Shown here: positions 37,146-46,865 of the stretch, piece by piece | How positions within the stretch are numbered: the stretch's first letter is position 1 | Layout: each line of letters opens with the position of its first letter | Origin: Oxalobacteraceae bacterium | GTDB lineage: Bacteria > Pseudomonadota > Gammaproteobacteria > Burkholderiales > Burkholderiaceae_D | Assembly: GCA_021768485.1 (NCBI GenBank) | Contig: JAIZVZ010000018.1 | Coordinates: forward strand, 1 to 51,187 | Length of the DNA: 51,187 nucleotides | Reading direction: 5' to 3' | Position numbers and translations under genes: made by a program | The notes under the pieces: model-generated | Databases searched by the model: none | What the model was told of the DNA's origin: nothing | What the model saw: the letters and a program-made list of their open reading frames with translations, nothing else

Positions 37146-38396
37146 ATGAAAAACCTGTCCACCTCCCATAAAGCAGCAGCCGTTTTCGCCCTCAGCGCGC
37201 TGGCGGCCTTGGTCTTGTCGGCTTGCGACGAGCCATCGGCCAAGGAAGCGGGGCAGGCCAGCGCCGGCGGCCCGCCGATCACGGTCGCCGCCGTGCTGGA
37301 AAAAAGCGTCATCGAAAGCCAGGAATTTACCGGCCGCCTGGAGGCGGTCGAGCATGTCGAGATTCGTCCGCGCGTCTCCGGCTTCATCTCCGAGGTCCAT
37401 TTCACGCCGGGCGCCGAAGTCAAAAAGGGCGAGCTGCTGTTCGTGATCGATCCGCGCCCTTACCAGGCCGAGGCCAACCGCGCCGAAGGGGCGGCCCTGG
37501 CGGCGCGCGCCAAGGCCGATCTGGCGCGCACCGAATTGACGCGCGCCGACAAGCTGCTGGCCGAAAAAGCCATTTCGCAGCACGACGCCGATGAAAAAGC
37601 GGCCAGTTACAAGGAACTCGAGGCCGCCGCCCGCGCCGCTCACGCCGCCTACGAGTCGGCCGCCCTCAACCTGAGCTTTACGCGCGTGCAGTCGCCGATC
37701 AATGGCCGCGTCAGCAAGGCCGAAGTCACGCTCGGCAATCTGGTCGACGGCAATGTGGTGCTGACCTCGGTAGTGTCGAGCAACCCGATGTATGTCAGCT
37801 TCGACGGCGATGAAGACAGCTATCTGCGCGCCAGCGCCTTGCGCCGCGCCGGCAAGCAGGCCAGCGTCAAGGTCGGCCTGGCCAACGAGACCGGCTATAC
37901 GCACGAAGGCAAGCTCGATTTCCTCGATAACCGGGTCGATCCGGCCACCGGCAGCGTGCGCATGCGCGCCCGTCTCGACAACGCCGACGGCGTGCTGGCG
38001 CCGGGCCTGTTCGCGCGGGTCCAGCTGACGGCCGCCTCCAGCAGCGACCGCCCGGCGATGCTGATCGCCGACCGCGCCGTGGCCACCGACCAGAGCCATA
38101 AATATGTGTTTGTGGTCGGCAAGGACAGCAAGGCCGAATATCGCCTGGTCACGCTGGGCCCGGTCATCGACGGCTTGCGCGTGGTGCGCAGCGGTTTGCA
38201 GCCGGGCGAGAAAGTCATCGTCAACGGTCTGCAGCGCGTCAAGCCGGGCGCCGCGGTCACGGCGCAGACGGTGCCGATGGACGTCTCGCTCAACGCTCCG
38301 GCCAAGGGCGAGGCCCAGATTGCCAAGGCCGCCGGCGTGAAGGCCGGAGCCGAAGGTAAAACCGACGACAAAGCCGGCGCCGGCGCGTCCCACTAA
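37146..38396 (+). CDS. RND efflux periplasmic adaptor lipoprotein (MexE-like)
   Basis: 416 aa from ATG 37146, with AGGAAA at an ideal distance; upstream ATG 37122 lacks an RBS. Lipoprotein signal with lipobox LSAC. Membrane fusion architecture: lipoyl half VEIRPRVSGFISEVHFTPGAEVKKGELLFVIDPRPY, alpha-hairpin (AARAKADLARTELTRADKLL), second lipoyl half LSFTRVQSPINGRVSK, then beta-barrel and membrane-proximal domains, and an Ala/Lys-rich tail. Links the inner-membrane pump to the outer-membrane channel. First gene of a three-gene operon. Confidence 0.95.
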   Translation: MKNLSTSHKAAAVFALSALAALVLSACDEPSAKEAGQASAGGPPITVAAVLEKSVIESQEFTGRLEAVEHVEIRPRVSGFISEVHFTPGAEVKKGELLFVIDPRPYQAEANRAEGAALAARAKADLARTELTRADKLLAEKAISQHDADEKAASYKELEAAARAAHAAYESAALNLSFTRVQSPINGRVSKAEVTLGNLVDGNVVLTSVVSSNPMYVSFDGDEDSYLRASALRRAGKQASVKVGLANETGYTHEGKLDFLDNRVDPATGSVRMRARLDNADGVLAPGLFARVQLTAASSSDRPAMLIADRAVATDQSHKYVFVVGKDSKAEYRLVTLGPVIDGLRVVRSGLQPGEKVIVNGLQRVKPGAAVTAQTVPMDVSLNAPAKGEAQIAKAAGVKAGAEGKTDDKAGAGASH

Positions 38397-38408
38397 GAAA
38401 GAACAATC

Positions 38409-41400
38409 ATGAATTTCTCGCGCTTTTTCATCGACAGACCGATTTTTTCGGCGGTACTGTCCATTATCATCTTCGTCGCCGGGGTCTTGTCGATTTTTAA
38501 ATTGCCGATTTCCGAGTATCCGGACGTGGTGCCGCCCTCGGTCGTCGTGCGCGCCATGTATCCGGGCGCCAATCCCAAGGTCATCGCCGAGACCGTGGCC
38601 GCGCCGCTCGAAGAGCAGATCAACGGCACCGAAAACATGCTCTACATGGGTTCGCAAGCGACCAGCGACGGCGCCCTGACCCTGACCATTACCTTCAAGG
38701 TCGGCACCAATGTCGAGCAGGCCGAAACGCAAGTGCAAAACCGCGTGCAGCGCGCGCTGCCGCGCCTGCCCGATGAAGTGCGCCAGATCGGCGTGACCAC
38801 CGTCAAGGCTTCGCCCAACCTGACCATGGTGGTCCACCTGTCCTCGCCGAACGGCCGCTACGACGACGTCTATCTGGCCAATTACGCCACCCTCAACGTC
38901 AAGGACCAGCTGGCGCGCCTGACCGGCATGGGCGACATCCAGCTGTTCGGCGCCGGCGACTACGCGATGCGGGTCTGGCTCGATCCGCAAAAAGTGGCGG
39001 CGCGCGGCCTGACGGCCAGCGACGTCGTCACCGCCATCCGCGAGCAGAACGTGCAGGTGGCGGCCGGCGTGATCGGCGCCCAGCCGGTCAAGAACGCCGA
39101 ATTCCAGTTGACGGTTTCGGCCAAGGGCCGGCTGCAAAACGTTGAAGAGTTCGGCAAGATCATCGTGCGCACCGGCAGCGACGGCTCGCTCACGCAGCTC
39201 AAAGACGTGGCGCGGATCGAACTGGGCGCCAGCGGCTATGCGCTGCGCTCGCTGCTCAACAACAAATCGGCGGTCGCGCTCGGCATTTTCGAGGCGCCGC
39301 AATCGAACGCGCTGCAACTGTCGGCCGATGTCCGCGCCAAGATGGAAGAACTGAAAAAAGACTTTCCCGAAGGTGTCGATTACAGCGTGGTCTATGATCC
39401 GACCCAGTTCGTGCGCGAATCGATCAAGGCCGTCATTCACACGCTGCTCGAGGCGATCGCGCTGGTGGTGATCGTGGTGATCGTGTTCCTGCAGACCTGG
39501 CGCGCCTCCATCATCCCGCTGATCGCGGTGCCGGTGTCGATCGTCGGAACGTTCGCGGTGCTGCTCGGTTTCGGCTTTTCGATCAACACGCTGTCGCTGT
39601 TCGGCCTGGTGCTGGCCATCGGCATCGTGGTCGATGACGCCATCGTGGTGGTGGAAAACGTCGAGCGCAATATCGCCGCCGGCCTGTCGCCGCGCGACGC
39701 CACGGTGCAGGCAATGAAGGAAGTCAGCGGCCCGATCATCGCCATCGCCCTGGTCTTGTGCGCCGTGTTCGTGCCGATCGCCTTCGTCTCCGGCTTGTCG
39801 GGCCAGTTCTACCGTCAGTTCGCGCTGACGATTGCGATCTCGACCGTGATCTCGGCCTTCAATTCGTTGACGCTGTCGCCGGCGCTGGCGGCGGTGCTGC
39901 TGCGCCCGCACGATGCGCCGAAAGACCGGCTCACGCGCGTGATGGACAAATGGTTCGGGCGTTTCTTCGCCTGGTTCAACCGGGTGTTCGCGCGCGGCTC
40001 GCACGGCTACGAAAGCGGCGTCAAGGGCATTCTCGGCCGCAAGGCCGGGGCGCTGCTCGTGTATGCGGTCCTGGTCGCGGCCACCGTGCTGGTGTTCAAG
40101 TCGGTGCCGAGCGGCTTCGTGCCGTCGCAAGACAAGCAGTATCTGGTCGGCTTTGCGCAATTGCCGGACGCCGCTTCGCTCGGCCGCACCGATAACGTCA
40201 TCCGCCGCATGTCCGACATCGCCAAGTCGGTGCCGGGCGTGGCCGATTCGATTGCCTTTCCCGGCTTGTCGATCCAGGGCTTTACCAATGCCTCGAATGC
40301 CGGCATCGTGTTTTTCAGCCTGAAGCCGCTGGCCGAGCGGACCAAGGCCTCGGAATCGGGGCCGGCCATCGCGCAGCAGATCAACCAGAAACTGGGCGCG
40401 ATCCAGGACGCCTTCATCATGGTATTTCCACCGCCTCCGGTCAACGGCCTGGGCACCATCGGCGGCTTCAAGATGATGATCGAAGACCGCGGCAATGTCG
40501 GCTACGAAGAACTCGACAAGGCAGTCAAGGCGCTGCAGATGAAGGCCTGGCAGACGCCGGAGCTGGCCGGCGTGTTTTCCGGCTACCAGATCAATGTGCC
40601 GCAGCTGTTTGCCGATATCGACCGCACCAAGGCCCGTCAGCTCGGGGTCTCGCTGGCCAGCATCAACCAGACGCTGCAGATCAATCTCGGCTCCTTTTAC
40701 GTCAACGACTTCAACCAGTTCGGCCGCACCTATCAGGTGCGGGTGCAGGCCGATGCGCCGTTCCGCGCGCATGTCGAAGACATCGGCCAGATGAAGGTCC
40801 GCAGCGACAAGGGCGAGATGATTCCGCTGTCCTCGATCATGCGCATTTCCGACAGCTTCGGACCGGACCGCGTGCAGCGCTATAACGCCTATGTGTCGGC
40901 CGAAATGAATGGCGGCCCGGCGCCGGGCATCTCGAGCGGCCAGGCGCAGGCGGCGATGGAGCGCATCGCCAGGGAAGTGCTGCCCAAGGGCGTCTCGTAC
41001 GAGTGGACCGAGCTGACCTACCAGGACATCTTGTCCGGCAACACGATGATTTATGTGTTCCCGCTGTGCGTGCTGCTGGTGTTTCTGGTGCTGGCCGCCA
41101 CTTACGAGAGCTGGACCCTGCCGCTGGCGGTGATCCTGATCGTGCCGATGTCGGTCCTGTTTGCCCTGGTCGGCGTCAAGCTGACGCACGGCGACAACAA
41201 CATCTTCACGCAGATCGCCTTGTTCGTGCTGGTCGGACTGGCGTCCAAGAATGCGATCCTGATCGTCGAATTTGCGCGCGAACTCGAGCATCACGGCCGT
41301 ACCACGGTGCAGGCGGCGCTTGAAGCCTGCCGCCTGCGTCTGCGGCCGATCCTGATGACCTCGATCGCCTTCATCATGGGCGTGGTGCCGCTGGTGTTTT

Positions 41401-41588
41401 CGAGCGGCGCCGGAGCCGAGATGCGGCATGCGATGGGGGTGGCGGTGTTTGCCGGGATGCTTGGCGTGACACTGTTCGGCCTGTTCCTGACGCCGGTGTT
41501 CTATGTCTTGCTGCGCAATGTCGCGAAACGGATTGAAAAACAAAAAGCGCCCGCGGCAGTCGCCGCGGTCGAGGAAGGGGCATTATGA
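38409..41588 (+). CDS. RND efflux inner-membrane transporter (MexF-like, HAE1 family)
   Basis: 1059 aa, the usual length. N-terminus MNFSRFFIDRPIFSAVLSII is typical of HAE1 pumps. Proton-relay motif LAIGIVVDDAIVVVENVERN with paired Asp in span 4; large periplasmic loops between spans 1-2 and 7-8; PVNGLGTIGGFKMMIEDRG is MexF-like. ATG 38409 is 12 nt after the adaptor stop, and its stop overlaps the outer-membrane gene by 4 nt. Exports drugs or other amphiphiles, driven by proton motive force. Substrates cannot be predicted; MexEF relatives handle chloramphenicol, quinolones and quinolone-like signals. Confidence 0.97.
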   Translation: MNFSRFFIDRPIFSAVLSIIIFVAGVLSIFKLPISEYPDVVPPSVVVRAMYPGANPKVIAETVAAPLEEQINGTENMLYMGSQATSDGALTLTITFKVGTNVEQAETQVQNRVQRALPRLPDEVRQIGVTTVKASPNLTMVVHLSSPNGRYDDVYLANYATLNVKDQLARLTGMGDIQLFGAGDYAMRVWLDPQKVAARGLTASDVVTAIREQNVQVAAGVIGAQPVKNAEFQLTVSAKGRLQNVEEFGKIIVRTGSDGSLTQLKDVARIELGASGYALRSLLNNKSAVALGIFEAPQSNALQLSADVRAKMEELKKDFPEGVDYSVVYDPTQFVRESIKAVIHTLLEAIALVVIVVIVFLQTWRASIIPLIAVPVSIVGTFAVLLGFGFSINTLSLFGLVLAIGIVVDDAIVVVENVERNIAAGLSPRDATVQAMKEVSGPIIAIALVLCAVFVPIAFVSGLSGQFYRQFALTIAISTVISAFNSLTLSPALAAVLLRPHDAPKDRLTRVMDKWFGRFFAWFNRVFARGSHGYESGVKGILGRKAGALLVYAVLVAATVLVFKSVPSGFVPSQDKQYLVGFAQLPDAASLGRTDNVIRRMSDIAKSVPGVADSIAFPGLSIQGFTNASNAGIVFFSLKPLAERTKASESGPAIAQQINQKLGAIQDAFIMVFPPPPVNGLGTIGGFKMMIEDRGNVGYEELDKAVKALQMKAWQTPELAGVFSGYQINVPQLFADIDRTKARQLGVSLASINQTLQINLGSFYVNDFNQFGRTYQVRVQADAPFRAHVEDIGQMKVRSDKGEMIPLSSIMRISDSFGPDRVQRYNAYVSAEMNGGPAPGISSGQAQAAMERIAREVLPKGVSYEWTELTYQDILSGNTMIYVFPLCVLLVFLVLAATYESWTLPLAVILIVPMSVLFALVGVKLTHGDNNIFTQIALFVLVGLASKNAILIVEFARELEHHGRTTVQAALEACRLRLRPILMTSIAFIMGVVPLVFSSGAGAEMRHAMGVAVFAGMLGVTLFGLFLTPVFYVLLRNVAKRIEKQKAPAAVAAVEEGAL

Positions 41589-43018
41589 TTTTGCGAAAAT
41601 TGAAATTGACGGTGCTGGCGGGAGTGTTGCTGGAAGCCTTGCTGCTGGCTGGCTGCGCGGCGCCCGAACTGCAGGCGCCGCAGCTGCCGGTGCCGAGCGG
41701 CTTCAAGGAAGCGGCCGTCGCCGATGCCCGCTGGAAGCCGGCCGAGCCGGCCGAGGCGCAGCCGCGCGGCCAGTGGTGGAAGGTATTCCACGATAGCGAG
41801 CTGGACCAGCTGATCGACGGCGCCACGCTGGCCAACGCCAATCTGGCGGCGGCTACGGCTCGTGTCAAGCAGGCGCGGGCGATCGCCGGCGTGGCCGAGG
41901 CCGACCGCATTCCGCAGGTCGGGATCCAGGCCGGCCTGCAGCGCGATCGGCCCAGCAGCGTCTCGCTGCGGGAGCCGGCCGGCACGCCGGTGGCGCCGCT
42001 TACCAGCTGGCAAGCGAAACTGAGCGCCAGCTATGAAGTCGACCTGTTCGGCCGCGTCGCCAACAATGTCAGCGCGGCGCAAGCCGATGCCGCGGCCTCG
42101 CAGGCCACCTGGCATTCGGTATTGCTGGCCTTGCAGGCCGATGTCGCGCAGACCTATTTCAGGCTGCGCGCACTCGACGCCGAGCTGGCTCTGCTCAGGC
42201 AGACCGTGCATTTACGTGAAGAAAACGTGCGTATTAACCAGCGCCGTTTCGACCTTGGCGACCTCGGCGAGCTCGATCTGGCGCGGGCCAAGACCGAATT
42301 GGCGACCACGCGCGCCGATGCCATCGCGCTCGAACGGCAACGGGCCCAGCTCGAGCATGCGCTGGCGGTTCTGCTGGGCCGGCCACCGGCCGCTTTTGCC
42401 GCCGACAGCAATCCCTTGCTGGCCACGAACCGCTTGCCGGCAATTCCGGCCGGCTTGCCGTCGGCCCTGCTCGAGCGGCGGCCTGACATTGCCGCCGCCC
42501 AGCGCAGCATGATGGCCGCCAATGCCCGCATCGGCGTCGCCAGGTCGGCCGTGTTTCCGGCGCTGCAGCTGACGGCCAGCGGCGGCGGCGAATCGTCGGA
42601 TCTTGGCGATATCTTCAAATGGAGCAGCCGCAGCTGGCTGCTGGGGGCGCTGATGTCGGTGCCCTTGATCGACGGCGGACGCAACAAGGCCAATATCGCG
42701 CGCAGCGAAGCGGTGCTCGAGGAAGCGGTCGCCACTTATCGGCAGAGCGTGCTGGTGGCGTTTGCCGACGTTGAAGACAACCTGGTCGGCCTGCGCACGC
42801 TTGGCGGGCAGGCGCTGGCGATTGACGACGCCGTGGCGTCGGCGCGGCGCAGCGCCGAGCTGGTCGACAAGCTGTACGGGGCGGGGCGCTCGGGCTACCT
42901 CGATGTGCTCGATGCGCAGCGCAATCTGGTAACCGTCGAGCGCAGCGCGGTCCAACTGCGCGGCGCGCGGGCCACCGGCACCGTCGCCCTGATTCGCTCG
43001 CTGGGCGGCGCCTGGTAA
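41585..43018 (+). CDS. outer-membrane efflux channel lipoprotein (NodT/OprN-like)
   Basis: 477 aa. Lipobox LLAGC then AAPEL. Paired OEP domains: WWKVFHDSELDQLIDGATLANANLAAATARVKQARA in the first and RRPDIAAAQRSMMAANARIGVARSAVFPALQL in the second, the internal duplication of TolC-like proteins. The GRVANNVSAAQADAAAS segment matches NodT proteins. Forms the trimeric exit duct for the pump encoded upstream. The start overlaps the pump gene by 4 nt (ATGA). Confidence 0.96.
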   Translation: MILRKLKLTVLAGVLLEALLLAGCAAPELQAPQLPVPSGFKEAAVADARWKPAEPAEAQPRGQWWKVFHDSELDQLIDGATLANANLAAATARVKQARAIAGVAEADRIPQVGIQAGLQRDRPSSVSLREPAGTPVAPLTSWQAKLSASYEVDLFGRVANNVSAAQADAAASQATWHSVLLALQADVAQTYFRLRALDAELALLRQTVHLREENVRINQRRFDLGDLGELDLARAKTELATTRADAIALERQRAQLEHALAVLLGRPPAAFAADSNPLLATNRLPAIPAGLPSALLERRPDIAAAQRSMMAANARIGVARSAVFPALQLTASGGGESSDLGDIFKWSSRSWLLGALMSVPLIDGGRNKANIARSEAVLEEAVATYRQSVLVAFADVEDNLVGLRTLGGQALAIDDAVASARRSAELVDKLYGAGRSGYLDVLDAQRNLVTVERSAVQLRGARATGTVALIRSLGGAW

Positions 43019-43054
43019 CTGCGGCTGCGGCGCCGGCCGGCCAGCCGGTGCAAT

Positions 43055-43090
43055 GCGCTTGCCGTCATTCGGCGGCAAGCGCGCATTTTC
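43055..43090 (+). terminator. terminator of the RND operon
   Basis: A perfect 10-bp stem (GCGCTTGCCG / CGGCAAGCGC) with an 8-nt loop, followed by a short T-rich tail (GCATTTTCCTTT). Confidence 0.75.
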
Positions 43091-43267
43091 CTTTGAATCT
43101 TTTCCTGCCTCCCCATTTCGCCATTTTCCTTTTGGCCTGTCGTCTGGCGGCGAGCCGCCGGCCCGTCCCGATGCGTTAGAATAGAGGGGATGCGCTGCGG
43201 AGATGCGCTGCGATGGCGCGCCGGCGGGTGCCGGCCGATGACAGAATCAGATAAAGGAACGGCGGCC

Positions 43268-44524
43268 ATGGATTCGTGTGCGATGCAGATAATGGCGGCA
43301 GTCCTGTTCGGCCTGGCATTGCTCCACACTTTTTTTGCAAAGTATATCGAGGGACTGGCGTCGCGTTACCCGCGGCATGCCGGCTTGCTGCATCTGCTCG
43401 GCGAGGTCGAGGTGGTATTCGGTTTCTGGGCCTTTGTGCTGGTGGCGGCGATGGCGCTGGTAGCCGGCGGCGCATCGGCCCTGGCTTATGCCGAATCGCG
43501 TCAGTATGCGGAACCCTTATTTGTCTTTGTGGTGATGGTGATTGCCGCCTCGCGCCCGGTGCTGGCCGTCTTGCGCCGGCTGCTCGCCGCGCTTGCGCGC
43601 TGCCTGCCGCTCGAGGATGAAGTGGCCCAGGCCTGGCTTGGCCTGGCAGCAGTTCCCTTGCTTGGATCATTCATTACCGAGCCGGCGGCGATGACGCTGG
43701 CCGCTCTGTTGCTGGCGCCCACGGTGTTTCGTCAGGCAATGCCGGAATGGCTCAAATATGCAGCGCTGGGCGTCCTGTTCGTCAATATTTCGATCGGCGG
43801 CACACTGACCGCATATGCGGCGCCGCCGGTCCTGATGGTGGCGGCGAGCTGGCAGTGGGACAGCGCGCTGATGCTGCAGCGTTTCGGCTGGCGCGCGGCG
43901 CTGGCGGTGGTCGTCAATGCCAGCGTCATCACGTTTTTGTTGCGCGCCCATCTTGGACGCCGCCCGGCCGCCGCCGACGACGATGGGCCGCTTGCCGTGC
44001 CTTTGTGGCTGAGCCTGGTCCATCTGGCGTTTTTGGCCGGGGTGGTCGGTTTTGCCCATCACCCCGTCATTTTTCTCGGCCTGTTTCTGTTTTTTCTAGG
44101 CTGTACCCAGGCTTACGAGCGCTATCAAAGCCCGCTCATCTTGAAGGAGGGCTTGCTGGTCGGTTTTTTTCTGGCGGGCCTGGTGATATTGGGCGGCATG
44201 CAGCACTGGTGGCTGCAGCCGCTGGTCGCCGGTCTCGGGCCGCAAGCCCTGTTTTTTGGGACCCTGGCGCTAACCGCCATCGCCGATAACGCCGCCCTCA
44301 CTTATCTCGGTTCCTTGATTGGCGGCCTGTCCGAGTTGTCGAAATATATGCTGCTGGCCGGCGCGGTGGCCGGCGGCGGTTTGACCGTGATCGCCAACGC
44401 GCCCAATCCGGCTGGCGCGGCCTTGCTGCGACGCGGTTTTAACGACGAATCGATCGGCGCGCTCGGTTTGCTGCTGGGAGCATTGGCGCCGACGGCGGTG
44501 GCGGCGGCAGCGTTCCTGCTGTAG
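43268..44524 (+). CDS. putative Na+/H+ antiporter family membrane protein
   Basis: 418 aa from ATG 43268; AAAGGAAC lies 10 nt upstream. In-frame ATG 43238 and the frame start at 43190 are alternatives. About 11-12 predicted spans. Conserved-looking polar segments within spans: LLGSFITEPAAMTLAALLLAP, NISIGGTLTAYAAPPVLMVA, LTAIADNAALTYLGSLI and VIANAPNPAGAALL, matching the Na_H_antiport_3 family of the ion transporter superfamily. Ion specificity is not established. The 3' 86 bases overlap the antisense GGDEF/EAL gene. Confidence 0.82.
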   Translation: MDSCAMQIMAAVLFGLALLHTFFAKYIEGLASRYPRHAGLLHLLGEVEVVFGFWAFVLVAAMALVAGGASALAYAESRQYAEPLFVFVVMVIAASRPVLAVLRRLLAALARCLPLEDEVAQAWLGLAAVPLLGSFITEPAAMTLAALLLAPTVFRQAMPEWLKYAALGVLFVNISIGGTLTAYAAPPVLMVAASWQWDSALMLQRFGWRAALAVVVNASVITFLLRAHLGRRPAAADDDGPLAVPLWLSLVHLAFLAGVVGFAHHPVIFLGLFLFFLGCTQAYERYQSPLILKEGLLVGFFLAGLVILGGMQHWWLQPLVAGLGPQALFFGTLALTAIADNAALTYLGSLIGGLSELSKYMLLAGAVAGGGLTVIANAPNPAGAALLRRGFNDESIGALGLLLGALAPTAVAAAAFLL

Positions 44525-46865
44525 CGGGCGGCGTGCCGCCGGCCGCCGGTGCCTGCTGCAGCCATTGCCCGATCGGCATTGGCCGCGCAAACAGATAGCC
44601 CTGCATGGCGTCGCAGCCATTGGCTGCCAGGAAGTCGGCCTGGGCCTGGTTTTCGACGCCTTCGGCGACCACCCGCAAACCGAAGTGATGCGCCATCGAC
44701 AGGATCAGGCTGACGATGGCCGTATCGTTGGCGCTGGCCGGCGTATCGCGAATAAAATCCTTGTCGATTTTTAATTCATAGAGCGGCAGACGCTTCAGGT
44801 AGCTCATGCTTGAATAACCGGTGCCGAAATCGTCGATCGAAAAGCGGATTCCCAATTTTGCCAGTTGTTGCATGCGGACGATGGTGTCGTCCAGGCTTTC
44901 GATCAGCAAGCCTTCGGTCACCTCGAAAATCAGGGCCGAAGCCGGGGCCCCGGTCTGCAGCAGCATCGCGCCGACCTGTTCGACGAAATCGATTTGACGA
45001 AACTGGCGCGGGCTGACATTGATCGACAAAGGCATCTCGTAACCGGCGGAGCGCATGCGCAGAACGGTTTCGCAGCCATGACGCAGCACCCACTCGCCAA
45101 GCCCCAGAATCATGCCGTTGTCTTCGGCCAGCGGGATGAAGACTTCGGGTTCGATGATGCCGCGCAGCGGATGATGCCAGCGTATCAATAATTCGGCGCC
45201 GACGGTGCGGCCGGCGAAATCAACTTGCGGTTGCACATGCATTTCGAGTTCGCGTCGTTCGATCGCTTGCGCCAGATCCGATTCCAGCGCGAGCTTTTGT
45301 TCGATTTCTGTTTGCATGGCGGCTTCGAACACGGCGATCCGGTTGCGTCCGTTCGACTTGGCGTGGTACATCGCGATATCGGCTTCGCGCAGCAGATCGT
45401 CGACTGTTTGCAGTGCGTCGCTGCTCAGTGTCACGCCGATGCTGGCGCCGGAAGTATACGGCGTGCCGTCCAGCGCAAACGGTTGCAGCAAGGCTTCGCG
45501 CGCCCGTTCCGCCAGGGCCACGGCGTTTTGGCGGCAAATATCGGGGGCGGTGCCGAGGACGCCTGTCAAAATCACGAATTCGTCGCCGCCCAGCCGCGCC
45601 ACCATCTCGCCCGGGGCCAGCATGTCGTTCAGGCGTTGCGCCACCTGGCGCAGGAACAGGTCGCCTATCGTATGGCCGCGGGTGTCGTTGATGTTTTTGA
45701 AGTGATCGAGGTCGATATACAGCAAGGCGCCGATTTGCCGCTCGAGCCGGCGTTCCGGCAGGAAGGCGGCCATGCTGTCGAGCAGCAGGCGGCGGTTCGG
45801 CAAGCCGGTGAGGACATCGTAATAGGCCAGCTGGTGGATATGTTGCTCGGCCTGCTTGCGCTCGGTGATGTCGCGCACGATAGAGACCCAGTTTGTCACG
45901 CGCCCCTCGTCATTGGTGACCGGCACCATGTCGATTTCCAGCAGACGGCGTTGCCGCTCCTTGGTATAGCAAAACAGCTCGCCATGCGTGGCTTGCTGCC
46001 CGCGCGTCGACAGCTGCAGGCGCGCCGCTTCGGCCTGGTCGGTATCGGGGCCGCTGAGGATGTCGAGATTTTTGCCGATGACTTCGGCGCGCGTGTAGCC
46101 GGTGCCCTGCACGAAGGCGTCGTTGACGAAGACGATGTGGGCCTCGCTATCGGCCGTGGGCGGATCGAGGATCATGATCATGTCGTTCAGATTGGCGACG
46201 GCGGTGCCGATCAGGTGCAGCGCTTTGTTGGCCCACTGCAGGTGACGCTGTTCTTCGGCCAGCGAGTGCAAGATGCGTTGCTGGCGTTTCAGCGATTGCG
46301 CCAGGCCGTGCAGCAGCACCGCGCAGGAAATCGTGATCAGCGCGTCGACGAAGATGAAATTGAGGGTGGTGATCAGCGACTCCAGCATGAGCGTGTTTTC
46401 ATACCAGGGAATCGCGGCCATCGCGTGCGGCAGGCAGGTGACGACGAACAGCGTCAGGGCGTTCAGTACCAGCGCCAGGAAGGCCGGACGCAAGCCCATG
46501 AAGAGTGCGGCCATGACCGGCACGGCCAGCAGGTAGGCCTGACTGGCGACGCCTATCGTCAGCAGGAAAAACAAGCCGAGCAGATAGGCCAGCGCCAGAA
46601 AACTGGCGGCGCGCCAGCGCAGGCGCTGGCCTGGCCAGCGCCACAGCCAGATCAGCCAGACCAGTGCGCTGATATCGACGGCGGCGATCTGCAACTGCTG
46701 GGCGCCGAGGGCCAGCAAGACACTGGGGATGGCCGTCGCCATGCCCAGCGCCACGCTGATGGCAATGATTTTCGATAAAACGAAATCGCGCCATTGATCG
46801 AATTCGACCAGATCGTCCGGGATCGTCAACTGCTGACGCAGACGGTACAAGAGGGTGCTTAGCAT
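44439..46865 (-). CDS. membrane PAS-GGDEF-EAL protein (c-di-GMP turnover)
   Basis: 808 aa. Six or so N-terminal spans form a MASE-like sensor (about 30-195). A PAS domain (about 225-335: FVNDAFVQGTGYTRAEVIGKN) leads into GGDEF with an intact GGDEF at 426-430 but no inhibitory RxxD site (APGE instead). EAL catalytic residues are all present: AELLIRW, NVSPRQF, EVTEGLLIE, DDFGTGYSS, LKIDK, VVAEGVE and MQGYLFARP. It may therefore work as phosphodiesterase, cyclase or both. The last 60 or so residues are Pro/Ala-rich, and the final 28 are encoded antisense to the antiporter gene. Convergent overlap of 86 bases. Confidence 0.93.
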   Translation of the reverse strand: MLSTLLYRLRQQLTIPDDLVEFDQWRDFVLSKIIAISVALGMATAIPSVLLALGAQQLQIAAVDISALVWLIWLWRWPGQRLRWRAASFLALAYLLGLFFLLTIGVASQAYLLAVPVMAALFMGLRPAFLALVLNALTLFVVTCLPHAMAAIPWYENTLMLESLITTLNFIFVDALITISCAVLLHGLAQSLKRQQRILHSLAEEQRHLQWANKALHLIGTAVANLNDMIMILDPPTADSEAHIVFVNDAFVQGTGYTRAEVIGKNLDILSGPDTDQAEAARLQLSTRGQQATHGELFCYTKERQRRLLEIDMVPVTNDEGRVTNWVSIVRDITERKQAEQHIHQLAYYDVLTGLPNRRLLLDSMAAFLPERRLERQIGALLYIDLDHFKNINDTRGHTIGDLFLRQVAQRLNDMLAPGEMVARLGGDEFVILTGVLGTAPDICRQNAVALAERAREALLQPFALDGTPYTSGASIGVTLSSDALQTVDDLLREADIAMYHAKSNGRNRIAVFEAAMQTEIEQKLALESDLAQAIERRELEMHVQPQVDFAGRTVGAELLIRWHHPLRGIIEPEVFIPLAEDNGMILGLGEWVLRHGCETVLRMRSAGYEMPLSINVSPRQFRQIDFVEQVGAMLLQTGAPASALIFEVTEGLLIESLDDTIVRMQQLAKLGIRFSIDDFGTGYSSMSYLKRLPLYELKIDKDFIRDTPASANDTAIVSLILSMAHHFGLRVVAEGVENQAQADFLAANGCDAMQGYLFARPMPIGQWLQQAPAAGGTPPATAGTLPPPPPSAPMLPAANRARRSIRR

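Noticed and set aside
36993-41543. 1516-codon reverse open frame opposite the RND operon
   Set aside because: Mirror frame of high-GC genes; the translation is His/Gln/Arg/Asp-rich low complexity, while the forward strand encodes intact adaptor and pump proteins.
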